From a virus, in the IMG/VR virus record IMGVR_UViG_3300034082_002223, positions 1 to 64,000 of that record: DNA of 64,000 nucleotides; one strand, written 5' to 3'. Both the position numbers and the translations under genes were made by a program. Positions 20,042-27,629 of this stretch are shown piece after piece; the stretch's first letter is position 1; the number at the start of each line of letters is the position of its first letter. The notes under the pieces are model-generated. The model was not told where the DNA came from. It saw only the letters and a program-made list of their open reading frames with translations, and ran no database searches.

Positions 20042-20676
20042 TTTTTTACTAGAAATCCGTTTGGATTTTCTATGAAGTTCTCACCAAACATATCGCAAGC
20101 ATAGGTATTTATAGAATAACTATCACCTATGTGGTTTAAAATTCCGTCATGTGTATCTTTATTCAAAGTATGACAACAGATGAAATGATCTCCCTTTTTT
20201 AAATATGGGTCAATCGCTTCCAATAACTCAATTGTGTTAATTCCAACATCGTCAATAACAAATTTTGGTCCATCAAGATTTGCGATCATTTCGTGATTAA
20301 CTGTTAAATAATTTTTGATGTCAAAAATATCAAGTTGAACTAACTCAACATCACTAATTGGTTCCTGAATAACATTTCTCAAAAAATCGATGTCGTACGA
20401 AATGATCTTCATGTCATGATTAATATTTTTAGCAGTATCGCTCATGTACTCAGATAGGCCACCATCAAAAGTACCGAATTCCATTACATATGAAGGCCGT
20501 TCGTGGTCAATGAGCATGCGCATTGCATTCAAAAACATTGGGTCATGCATTATTTGTCTATTTTTATATCTGTTACTACTTACGCGCCCATAGTTCATTA
20601 ACACCGCAATATCAGAATCTGTGTAAACGCCAGAAAACTTGCGTTCACTAGATGATTTTAGGTGCTTTTCTAACAT
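20038..20676 (-). CDS. CmcI-like SAM-dependent methyltransferase
   Basis: 212 residues. YVMEFGTFDGGLSEYMSDT near residue 63 is the SAM-binding E/DxGxxxGG motif I, followed by IISYDID, and KFVIDDVGIN near 138 then LLEAIDPYLKKGDHFICC. This follows the cephalosporin hydroxylase (CmcI)/rhamnosyl O-methyltransferase family, usually acting on sugars or antibiotics. A perfect TATAAT lies six bases from the ATG, so the gene may be leaderless, though its -35 is poor. Only minus-strand gene in this block. Confidence 0.7.
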   Translation of the reverse strand: MLEKHLKSSSERKFSGVYTDSDIAVLMNYGRVSSNRYKNRQIMHDPMFLNAMRMLIDHERPSYVMEFGTFDGGLSEYMSDTAKNINHDMKIISYDIDFLRNVIQEPISDVELVQLDIFDIKNYLTVNHEMIANLDGPKFVIDDVGINTIELLEAIDPYLKKGDHFICCHTLNKDTHDGILNHIGDSYSINTYACDMFGENFIENPNGFLVKN

Positions 20677-20731
20677 CTTTCAATTATACTTGAACTCATA
20701 TTGCCATCACGTTACGAAACGGAATTTATAT

Positions 20732-21220
20732 ATGACCATTATCACTCTTGAACCCTGGGAATACGTGCATGCGTGCAATGTTGGCATAGCAAGGTTTGCT
20801 GCAAATTGGGGAAAACAAGATGCTCCACATTATAAAAAAGAATTAATGGAAGACGATAGAACGGCAACAGTCGCATCTGCTATTTGTGAACTCGCCGTAG
20901 CCAAAGCAACTAATCGTTTTTGGAGTGGGCATGTATGGTCAAAAGAAGAACATAATAAATATCGAAATGTTCCCGATGTCGGCAGAAACATTGAAGTACG
21001 ACGTGTACGCAAAGGAAACACTGTCGCAGTGCGGAAACATCAATTAGGAAAAGGTTTAGTTCTTTTTGCTGCCCAACCCGAAGTACCAGAATTTATTAAT
21101 GTTGATATCTGGGGATGGTTAGATTACGACAAAGCATGGGAATTGGCAGAACCAGCACATTATGCTCCAGAAACAACTCGCCTACTCAATAAAGAACATT
21201 TAAAAATAGATTTGCCATAA
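20732..21220 (+). CDS. Unknown protein, possible PD-(D/E)XK-like nuclease
   Basis: 162 residues starting MTIITLEPWEYVHACNVG with GGAA eight bases upstream; the in-frame region before it is antisense to the methyltransferase start. ASAICELAVAKATN, then PDVGRNIEVRRVRKG and GLVLFAAQPEVPEF, then VDIWGWLDY give an E...D..G..EVR...K-type order seen in small phage proteins with a restriction-enzyme-like core. The catalytic pattern is not clean, so this is a tentative fold guess. Confidence 0.5.
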   Translation: MTIITLEPWEYVHACNVGIARFAANWGKQDAPHYKKELMEDDRTATVASAICELAVAKATNRFWSGHVWSKEEHNKYRNVPDVGRNIEVRRVRKGNTVAVRKHQLGKGLVLFAAQPEVPEFINVDIWGWLDYDKAWELAEPAHYAPETTRLLNKEHLKIDLP

Positions 21221-21247
21221 AAGAAAAATTGTTTAGATATTTATATT

Positions 21248-23014
21248 ATGATGAGCGATATGAGTAAACCAATTTTTGTTGCATCTATTGCCAAGAATGA
21301 AGAAAAGTATGTTAAAACTTGGGTAGAAAGTGCCAAGGGTGCAGATGGCATATTCCTTCTCGATACTGGCTCAACGGATAACACTGTTTCAATAGCCAAA
21401 GAATGTGGCATTAGCGTATTTGAACAAACGTTCAATCCATGGCATTTTGCTAACGCACGAAATCATTTACTTGATTTACTACCAGATGTTGATGCATGGA
21501 TAATCAACCTAGATTTAGATGAACAATTACTAGGTGACTGGACTACCGCATTAAAAAATGCACCAGATTGGGCAACACGAGTACGTTACTCATATACCTG
21601 GAATTGGCTAGAAGACGGAAGCCCGGGCCTGGTTTATCATGGAGACAAAATAGTTAGACGCCAAATGTTCAGATGGAAAGGCGCATGTCACGAAGTCAAC
21701 GTACAAACAAGTGGGGAAGAACGCCACCACTTCACTAACGAATTTCAAATACATCATTTCCCAGACCAAACTAAATCACGAAGTTCCTACCTCCCCCTAT
21801 TACTGCAAGACATAGAAGACGATCCAGAAAATGGTCGGCAAACCTACTACACAGCACGAGAACTGTTTTTTAACAACAGATACGAAGAAGCAACAAAACT
21901 ATTTGAACGCCATCTAGTAATGAAGGATTCCAACTGGAATGCAGAACGTGCTTATTCAATGCGATTCCTCGCAATAATGCATCCACATAAAGCAGAATTT
22001 TGGCTTCTGCGAGCATGTGCCGAATATCCAGAAGGTCGGGAACCATGGCTTGACCTAGCACAACATTGTTTTGATACTTCCAAATGGGAAGGATGTTACT
22101 GGGCCGCCAAACGTACCCTAGCGATTACTGAACGAGGGTCGTTATATCTTAATGAAGCAAAATCATGGGGATATTTGCCGCATGACCTTGCAGCGATCAG
22201 CGCTTATCGTCTAGGCCTATACGATGAAGCAATCAAGCATGGTTTAGAAGCGCTGAGTTTTCATCCCGAAGATGAACGTCTTCTAGATAATCAATACTGG
22301 TATGAGAGCGCAAAAACTTGCGTCAATGTTGTTATACCAACAAAAAGTAATTTTGAAGGACTTATTGCTTTATTGCAAGATTTATGCATCGATAAAAAAG
22401 TTGGCAAAATATGCGTAGTTGCCGATGGACCTCACGTATTTGACAATCTTCTAGAATTGCCATACGACTTAGAAATCAATGAATCTATTCAATTTTTTAC
22501 TGCCGAAGAAGGCAAAGGAATCCAGTATTTATGGAATTTAGGTATGAATACTGTTGGTAGAAAAAACCATATAGCATTCTTGAACGACGATGTGCGGCTA
22601 GATGTCTCATGTATTAGTTCACTTTGTGAAACCTTAGACAGAAACAAAAACATTGGTCTAGTTTGCCCCAACTATACAGAAATTGAAATGACTGAAGATA
22701 AGCAAGTTTTTGATACTTGTCGTTCACGATATGACGGCACTGGTGGCATGGCTGGTTTCGCTATGGTTCTACGTTCAGAACTCGTCAAAGCATGGTCGTT
22801 CGATGAAGGGTACAAGTGGTGGTACGGCGACGACGATTTAGTTAATTGGGTAAATCATAATACGCCATACAAAACTGTTATTTCACACAAAACACACTGC
22901 GTCCATGCAGATAGCATGACCATAAAGACAAATCCACCAGAAGACTTTGAAAATATTGTTGAAGAAGACAAAAAACGTTTCATTATGAAATGGGGAGAGA
23001 ACAATGCACGCTGA
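21248..23014 (+). CDS. Double glycosyltransferase with central TPR region
   Basis: 588 residues. N-terminal GT2 domain (1-230): ASIAKNEEKYVKTWVESA, DTGSTDNTVSIAKE and a DLDEQ acid motif near residue 97. Central region (about 200-350) has TPR-like helices (YYTARELFFNNRYEEATKLF, LGLYDEAIKHGLEALS). C-terminal GT domain (355-588): VVIPTKSNFEGLIALL, FLNDDVRL as the DxD-like site, and GMAGFAMVLRSELV. Two sugar transfer steps on one chain are likely. Part of the AT-rich accessory block; targets could be virion proteins or host surface. Confidence 0.85.
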   Translation: MMSDMSKPIFVASIAKNEEKYVKTWVESAKGADGIFLLDTGSTDNTVSIAKECGISVFEQTFNPWHFANARNHLLDLLPDVDAWIINLDLDEQLLGDWTTALKNAPDWATRVRYSYTWNWLEDGSPGLVYHGDKIVRRQMFRWKGACHEVNVQTSGEERHHFTNEFQIHHFPDQTKSRSSYLPLLLQDIEDDPENGRQTYYTARELFFNNRYEEATKLFERHLVMKDSNWNAERAYSMRFLAIMHPHKAEFWLLRACAEYPEGREPWLDLAQHCFDTSKWEGCYWAAKRTLAITERGSLYLNEAKSWGYLPHDLAAISAYRLGLYDEAIKHGLEALSFHPEDERLLDNQYWYESAKTCVNVVIPTKSNFEGLIALLQDLCIDKKVGKICVVADGPHVFDNLLELPYDLEINESIQFFTAEEGKGIQYLWNLGMNTVGRKNHIAFLNDDVRLDVSCISSLCETLDRNKNIGLVCPNYTEIEMTEDKQVFDTCRSRYDGTGGMAGFAMVLRSELVKAWSFDEGYKWWYGDDDLVNWVNHNTPYKTVISHKTHCVHADSMTIKTNPPEDFENIVEEDKKRFIMKWGENNAR

Positions 23015-23510
23015 AGTATTTGACTGGGTAGAAAGTTCATTCAAAAAATGGAAAGAAGTTCACCCGAACGATAACTATAGAGTTATTGAAATTGGTAGCC
23101 TAAACATTAACGGCACTATTAGAACAATTTTCAATGATGCCGAAAACTACTGTGGCGTTGATATACAAACAGGCCCTGGCGTTGACCTAATAGCGGATTC
23201 CGCATATTGGCTAGCCCCAGAACCAGTAGACATAATTGTTTGCTGCGAAGTTTTCGAACATGCTCAAGAGTGGCGAAGAATCGTAGAAATGACTTACAAA
23301 AACTTGAAACCAGGCGGAATCTTCATTGGCACTGCTGCCGGTGAAGGCAGATTCCCTCATTCCGCAATTGATGAAAACCCAATTCGTGATTGGGAATACT
23401 ATGCAAATATTGGTGCTCGCGATATGCGATGGACCTTAGAGCGCAACAATTTCAAAAATGTGCTAGTGAATACAGTCAATAATGATGTTCGTTGGAGTGC
23501 ACACAAATAG
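23004..23510 (+). CDS. Class I SAM-dependent methyltransferase
   Basis: 168 residues, overlapping the glycosyltransferase end by 11 bases. Motif I VIEIGSLNINGTI near residue 27, motif II YCGVDIQTGPGVDLIAD, then VDIIVCCEVFEHAQEW and LKPGGIFIGTAAGE: the standard methyltransferase type 11 order (EVFEH). Short for the family but complete. Probably methylates a sugar made by the neighbouring transferase. Confidence 0.85.
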   Translation: MHAEVFDWVESSFKKWKEVHPNDNYRVIEIGSLNINGTIRTIFNDAENYCGVDIQTGPGVDLIADSAYWLAPEPVDIIVCCEVFEHAQEWRRIVEMTYKNLKPGGIFIGTAAGEGRFPHSAIDENPIRDWEYYANIGARDMRWTLERNNFKNVLVNTVNNDVRWSAHK

Positions 23511-23553
23511 TTATTTCAAAAGATATAGCAATGTCAATAAAGGAGTAATAAAA

Positions 23554-24195
23554 ATGCCCGAACTAAACGCAAACATACCTGCAATCGAATGTTATGTACG
23601 AGGTAACTATCTTCGTAACCAGGTTGACTCACACGACCAATATTTTCCTTGCATGATTTTTGGCGTGGCCTCAATGCAGGGTCGGTCACCGTTATTTCAT
23701 TTCTTGATGGAAGATGGTGCTGTTTGGTGGAGAATGCCCATTTCAGCGTTTTGTGCCGAACCAGGTGTACCCGAAGTAGATATTCATGATTTAGTTCTGT
23801 GGAACTCTTTTAGTTCACAAATCTCTGTTACAGAGTTTGAAGCAATGCGCCATATGCGAATGACCTATGTTGCTCGGTCAGGCGAATTTGTTAACGGCAA
23901 ATACCTATTCACTCTTGACTGGCACTCCCCTGATGCCAACCAAATCAACGCAGGTTTCAGCGAAAACCCCGGTCAACACAAATGCGGCCATGTAATCCTC
24001 AGGAACGACGGCAACTTCGCTATCCAACCCAACAACAGGGTAAGACTGTTTGACCCGTCGTTCACCACCAAAGACGGAACACTCATCGAAAGACTCATTA
24101 ACACTCGCCTGTGGGATGTGGAGGACGCTGATAAATGGCGCACCTCAGACGATGATAGGTATGAGTATGGTATTGACATAATTGATACGGAATAA
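23554..24195 (+). CDS. Unknown 213-residue phage protein
   Basis: Start MPELNANIPAIECYVRG behind AAAGGAG seven bases upstream; the upstream extension overlaps the methyltransferase. Beta-rich, with PCMIFGVASMQGRSPLFHF, a WHSPDANQINAGFSENPGQH segment and an RLFDPSF motif near the end. Probably a single globular domain; I do not recognise its family. Confidence 0.75.
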   Translation: MPELNANIPAIECYVRGNYLRNQVDSHDQYFPCMIFGVASMQGRSPLFHFLMEDGAVWWRMPISAFCAEPGVPEVDIHDLVLWNSFSSQISVTEFEAMRHMRMTYVARSGEFVNGKYLFTLDWHSPDANQINAGFSENPGQHKCGHVILRNDGNFAIQPNNRVRLFDPSFTTKDGTLIERLINTRLWDVEDADKWRTSDDDRYEYGIDIIDTE

Positions 24196-24228
24196 GTTGA
24201 AGTAACTCAAAACACCATAGAGGGAAAC

Positions 24229-24723
24229 ATGGAACTTACAGAAGAACAATCAAAAAAGTTTTGGGCAAAAGTAAATAAAGAAGCGGATAACGGATGCTGG
24301 GAATGGACGGCGGCAACAAGCAGTAAGGGATATGGGCAGTTTGCTCTAAATAAAATTGCCAAATCAACGCACCGAATTAGTTACATAATCCACAAGGGTG
24401 AAATACCAGACGGACTTATGATTTGTCACACATGCAACAACCCTCCCTGTATAAACCCAAATCACCTTTACGCCGGAACAAGCAGTGACAATATGAAGCA
24501 ATCCGTTCGTGAAATGCGTCATTTTGAACAGTCAAAAACACATTGTAAAAATGGGCATGAGTTTAATCAAGAAAATACATTTCTTCGGGATCGAAAAGGC
24601 CGCGGGATTACTCGTGTTTGTAGGTCTTGCAAACGTGATGCTGAAAGAAAACGTAGAATTTTTACAAAAATTAAAATTCACACAACAGAAAGTTTCCACA
24701 CGGACACTAAAGAAATCAAATGA
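24229..24723 (+). CDS. HNH endonuclease, copy 1
   Basis: 164 residues, start behind AGAGGGAAA. HNH_3-type core: CWEWTAATSSKGYGQF near residue 23, STHRISYIIHKGEIPDG, MICHTCNNPPCINPNHLYAG (His, Asn and His with paired Cys for structure), then DNMKQ. The C-terminus has a CxxG..F...NT / CRSCKR zinc-type hook typical of free-standing phage homing endonucleases. Paralogue of the next gene, overlapping by ATGA. Confidence 0.9.
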   Translation: MELTEEQSKKFWAKVNKEADNGCWEWTAATSSKGYGQFALNKIAKSTHRISYIIHKGEIPDGLMICHTCNNPPCINPNHLYAGTSSDNMKQSVREMRHFEQSKTHCKNGHEFNQENTFLRDRKGRGITRVCRSCKRDAERKRRIFTKIKIHTTESFHTDTKEIK

Positions 24724-25202
24724 AACTTACAGATGAACAACTAAAAAGATTTTGGGCAAAAGTAGATAAAAAAACAGAAAGTGAATGCTGGGAATGGATT
24801 GCTGGAAAAAATTCTCGTGGATACGGTAATTTTAAATTAAATGGGAAGACAGTCACGGCATCTCGTATCTCATGGTCATTACTTAATGGGGAAATATTCA
24901 GTGATATTTTTGTTTGCCATTCATGCGATAATCCATCATGTGTAAATCCAAGTCATTTATTTGTTTCTGATAATCAAGGAAATGTCGATGACATGATTGG
25001 GAAAAAAAGACATCGAAATCAAGTAAAAACACATTGTGGAACATGTTCACGCGAATACTCCATTGAAAATACTTATCATAGGAGCAGTGGACATAGGGTG
25101 TGCAAATATTGTTCTAATAAAGCAAGCAATGAGTATCATAAAAACAATAGAAATAAAATTAATATACGCAGAAGAAATAAATATAAAACGACCAATGACT
25201 AA
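24720..25202 (+). CDS. HNH endonuclease, copy 2
   Basis: 160 residues with the same domain order as the upstream gene: CWEWIAGKNSRGYGNF, ASRISWSLLNGEIFSD, FVCHSCDNPSCVNPSHLFVS, then a CGTCSRE...CKYCSNK hook. Asn and second His of the HNH site are kept. The pair looks like a local duplication that has diverged. Such free-standing HNH genes behave as selfish elements and usually sit next to, not in, essential phage genes. Confidence 0.9.
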   Translation: MKLTDEQLKRFWAKVDKKTESECWEWIAGKNSRGYGNFKLNGKTVTASRISWSLLNGEIFSDIFVCHSCDNPSCVNPSHLFVSDNQGNVDDMIGKKRHRNQVKTHCGTCSREYSIENTYHRSSGHRVCKYCSNKASNEYHKNNRNKINIRRRNKYKTTND

Positions 25203-25234
25203 TGCTCTATAGAAAAATTTTATTAACCAATATT

Positions 25235-25456
25235 TTATGACGTAATGGGGTGGCATCCACGCCAGATGAATGGGTCTTTGATTATGATTTCAGAATTTTC
25301 AAGTGAGTTCGTCATGAGGTTTGCGTCACTATTATGAAACAAACATTTCTCTGCATCAATCATTGCATCAATTAGAGTGTTGATTTGAATGTTGATTCCG
25401 CTATTTTGTTGTTCTTGTTCGTAAGCAAGGATGTCGTGGGTGTCTCTGTTAGTCAT
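25235..25456 (-). CDS. Unknown 73-residue protein
   Basis: Starts MTNRDTHDILAYEQEQQNSG; overlaps the end of the upstream gene by eight bases. Helical, Asn/Asp-rich, with LIDAMIDAEKCLFHNSDANLM. Last gene of the RHH-led operon. No family recognised. Confidence 0.65.
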   Translation of the reverse strand: MTNRDTHDILAYEQEQQNSGINIQINTLIDAMIDAEKCLFHNSDANLMTNSLENSEIIIKDPFIWRGCHPITS

Positions 25457-25763
25457 GATATTTCTTTCTCATTGGGGGTGTGTAGCGTTTGTTTGAATTT
25501 GGTCGTTTGCGGTAGGGGTTTTTCCCTGGGGGTGGGGTGTAGTTTCCGAAATATCTAGAGATGTCTCCGCCTGTGCGGTAGTGCCAGTCAATAAGGGATG
25601 TTATTGAGTTATTCATTTCGCGAAATGCTTCTATCATTGGGTCTCTGTACGTTATTGGGTCTCTGGAGTCTTGATGCACGTAGCAGAAGTAAGTGGCTCC
25701 CATTGCATTTCCTTTGCATTGGTTCCCGTCTTTTCTTTTTGATTGGCATATGAGGCGTTTCAT
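25449..25763 (-). CDS. Small putative zinc-binding protein
   Basis: 104 residues. The N-terminus CQSKRKDGNQCKGNAM...FCYVHQD has three Cys and a His in the layout C-x8-C-x9-C-x2-H, a small zinc site common in phage and host proteins of unknown role. The C-terminus is Pro/Lys/Arg/Tyr-rich and probably disordered. Overlaps the RHH gene by ATGA. Confidence 0.65.
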   Translation of the reverse strand: MKRLICQSKRKDGNQCKGNAMGATYFCYVHQDSRDPITYRDPMIEAFREMNNSITSLIDWHYRTGGDISRYFGNYTPPPGKNPYRKRPNSNKRYTPPMRKKYHD

Positions 25764-26143
25764 GGACCCGTTGTTCCTTGTTGAGTAAAGCCTTTCTCAG
25801 TTGAGAACAAATCTGTAAAGGGACCTGCTGGTCCGTTGGCGCCCTTTGCAAATAGGGACAAGTCCGTAAAGGGACCTGAAGGACCTTGCTTAGTGTCGGG
25901 CGTTTCTGTAAATTGTCCTGCGTTTGGATAGCCTGCTGGAATACGTGACCCGCGCGAGTCGCGATCACGGGTCACGAATGTTGGATTACTAAAGTGTTCG
26001 GAAAGTATCCGACGGACAACCTCACCTCTTGTGATGTCATGCACCAATGCCGCATTGTCGAGGTGGGAGCGTAATGTAGTATTAATACGAACGCAAAGCG
26101 TGGGGTACTTCTTTTTTGATTTGCTTACTGTGGTGTCGGTCAT
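25760..26143 (-). CDS. Ribbon-helix-helix type protein with Gly/Pro repeats
   Basis: 127 residues; start MTDTTVSKSKKKYP set by its leaderless promoter. Residues 13-50 (YPTLCVRINTTLRSHLDNAA then ITRGEVVRRILSEHF) are a strand-helix-helix DNA-binding unit. The rest is a Gly/Pro-rich region with two near-identical GP(S/A)GPFTDL units. Likely a DNA-binding regulator of its own three-gene operon. Confidence 0.7.
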   Translation of the reverse strand: MTDTTVSKSKKKYPTLCVRINTTLRSHLDNAALVHDITRGEVVRRILSEHFSNPTFVTRDRDSRGSRIPAGYPNAGQFTETPDTKQGPSGPFTDLSLFAKGANGPAGPFTDLFSTEKGFTQQGTTGP

Positions 26144-26150
26144 GGTGATT

Positions 26151-26179
26151 AACCTACCCGCTGATTGCCCAGTTGTCAA
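26151..26179 (-). promoter_or_regulatory. Leaderless-type promoter for the RHH operon
   Basis: Minus strand -35 TTGACA at 26174-26179, 17-bp spacer, -10 TAGGTT at 26151-26156, seven bases to the ATG at 26143. It shows the promoter design is used outside the two small-gene arms. Confidence 0.8.
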
Positions 26180-26206
26180 CCTATTAAAAGATAATTCAAC
26201 CGAAAC

Positions 26207-26452
26207 TTAGGGTTCTATAAAAATGCATTCCCCAGGACAATCCTCGGCAGCCTCAACAACATCATCTATTCTGTCGTCTGAGAAAGAAGCCAGGCCAGCG
26301 GAACCCTCTAAATTGCCCGCTGCTGCCGCATAAATCTTTCCGCTCTCTTGCACATAGGCAAGACCATCCGACATCATTACGAATACATCTGGGGCTATCT
26401 CCGCGCATAAACCGTCCCCGGTACATAAATCTTGGTCAATCCAAACTTTCAT
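26207..26452 (-). CDS. Ferredoxin with CxxDxxC cluster
   Basis: 81 residues. CTGDGLCAEIAPDVF near residue 10 and a C-terminal AAEDCPGECIFIE give a single-cluster ferredoxin (C-x2-D-x2-C ... C-P). The central ligand is Asp, as in [4Fe-4S] ferredoxins of Pyrococcus, where it can exchange for [3Fe-4S] forms. A roughly 25-residue insert (SGKIYAAAAGNLEG) splits the usual fold. It could feed electrons to a host or phage oxidoreductase; no partner is in the window. Confidence 0.85.
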   Translation of the reverse strand: MKVWIDQDLCTGDGLCAEIAPDVFVMMSDGLAYVQESGKIYAAAAGNLEGSAGLASFSDDRIDDVVEAAEDCPGECIFIEP

Positions 26453-26473
26453 TTACAGGCTCCGTATTCTGCA

Positions 26474-27181
26474 TTACGCATTAAACGCTTTAGTAAATCC
26501 TTCAGGACAAGTTTTTTTGCATATCAAATCTGCGATAACAGGTGCAACTGCTGCTCCGATTGCAATACCAACACCCGCTGGCGTTGCCCATAATGCTGCT
26601 GAATCTAAACTTTTGGCTAAACAGTTTGAGATTATGTTTTTTAATAGCGTGGGGTCGATGCTCTCGCTAACGAATGGTATTAGTAAAAATCCTTCCGTTA
26701 TGATTTCGCTCATTGCCGCTACTGCCACTGCCTTGGTTGCCATATCTGCAACATAAAGAAGCGGCTGTGCCATAATTGATAGAGTGGTTGATGTTGCTGC
26801 ACCTGCGGGTTGTGCTGGCGTAAAATAGGCAATAACCCCAGCCGAGATTGCTGCAGTCACTGCTATGTTGCAACCGTTTTCATCCACCCAATGGTAGGCA
26901 TCGATTACGCCATCTTTTACTATTTCATAGCCTGATTCTATTTTATTTCCTAAATCAATGAGTACTGGTAGTACTTCGTCTCCCACCTCCATGGCAATCA
27001 TGTCTTCAAACGTGTGGTTCTCTTCAGGATGAGCGTGGATGTACTTTCTGGCGTTTTCGGTAAGTGCGTGATAACCGCAGTCCGAACCTGGCCATTCACC
27101 ACCCCAACCGTAAGACCTCACTTCATAGGGGTCACAGTCTGAGCAATGAAAAACAACTCCAATACCTTTTTGTGCTGCCAT
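26474..27181 (-). CDS. Unknown 235-residue protein with hydrophobic segments
   Basis: Start behind AAGGAAAA. N-terminal HCSDCDPYEVRSYGWGG...SDCGYHALTENARKYIHAH has Cys and His that may bind a metal. The centre and C-terminus contain Ala/Gly-rich hydrophobic stretches (AVTAAISAGVIAYF, AVAVAAMSEIIT, GVGIAIGAAVAPVIADLIC), possibly membrane or colicin-like hairpins. No family recognised. Confidence 0.65.
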   Translation of the reverse strand: MAAQKGIGVVFHCSDCDPYEVRSYGWGGEWPGSDCGYHALTENARKYIHAHPEENHTFEDMIAMEVGDEVLPVLIDLGNKIESGYEIVKDGVIDAYHWVDENGCNIAVTAAISAGVIAYFTPAQPAGAATSTTLSIMAQPLLYVADMATKAVAVAAMSEIITEGFLLIPFVSESIDPTLLKNIISNCLAKSLDSAALWATPAGVGIAIGAAVAPVIADLICKKTCPEGFTKAFNA

Positions 27182-27223
27182 TTTATTTTCCTTCAGTAAG
27201 TAAGTTTTGTTTAACTCAAACTT

Positions 27224-27628
27224 TTATTTGGTTTTGAATTCAGTCCATGTCTTGTCGCCAACACCGAAGTATTCGCGTGCATATCCTGCGCCAACGATGT
27301 CTTTGTTGAGGCATGCGGTTGTTGGTGATTCGATGTCGCCCGATGAGTAGAGTTCGGCAAGTACACGACCGTACTTTTCGTTCTTATCAACGATGGTTTT
27401 GATGAAAACCGTCTCGTGGTTGTGTAGCCAATCTTTTGTGAATTCTTTGGCTTTGAGACCCATTTGTTTTTCGGCTGCGTCCTTAGTGCGTGATTCGGGT
27501 GTGTTGATTCCATAGAGACGAACACGAATCTTATGATGAACACTAAAACCAAGGTCGACCATTAGGTCAACGGTGTCACCATCTACGACTCCTAGAACTT
27601 TTCCTGTGTACCAGTATGGATTGATCAT
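27224..27628 (-). CDS. Staphylococcal-nuclease-like (thermonuclease) protein
   Basis: 134 residues from ATG 27628, just after the upstream stop. The SNase core is clear: VVDGDTVDLMVDLGF near residue 12, KIRVRLYGINTPESR (Arg and Asp of the active site), then VFIKTIVDKNEKYGRVLAEL (second Arg). It is a calcium-dependent DNA/RNA nuclease fold. Last gene of the virion operon; may act in the virion or in host DNA breakdown. No signal peptide seen. Confidence 0.85.
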   Translation of the reverse strand: MINPYWYTGKVLGVVDGDTVDLMVDLGFSVHHKIRVRLYGINTPESRTKDAAEKQMGLKAKEFTKDWLHNHETVFIKTIVDKNEKYGRVLAELYSSGDIESPTTACLNKDIVGAGYAREYFGVGDKTWTEFKTK

Positions 27629-27629
27629 G

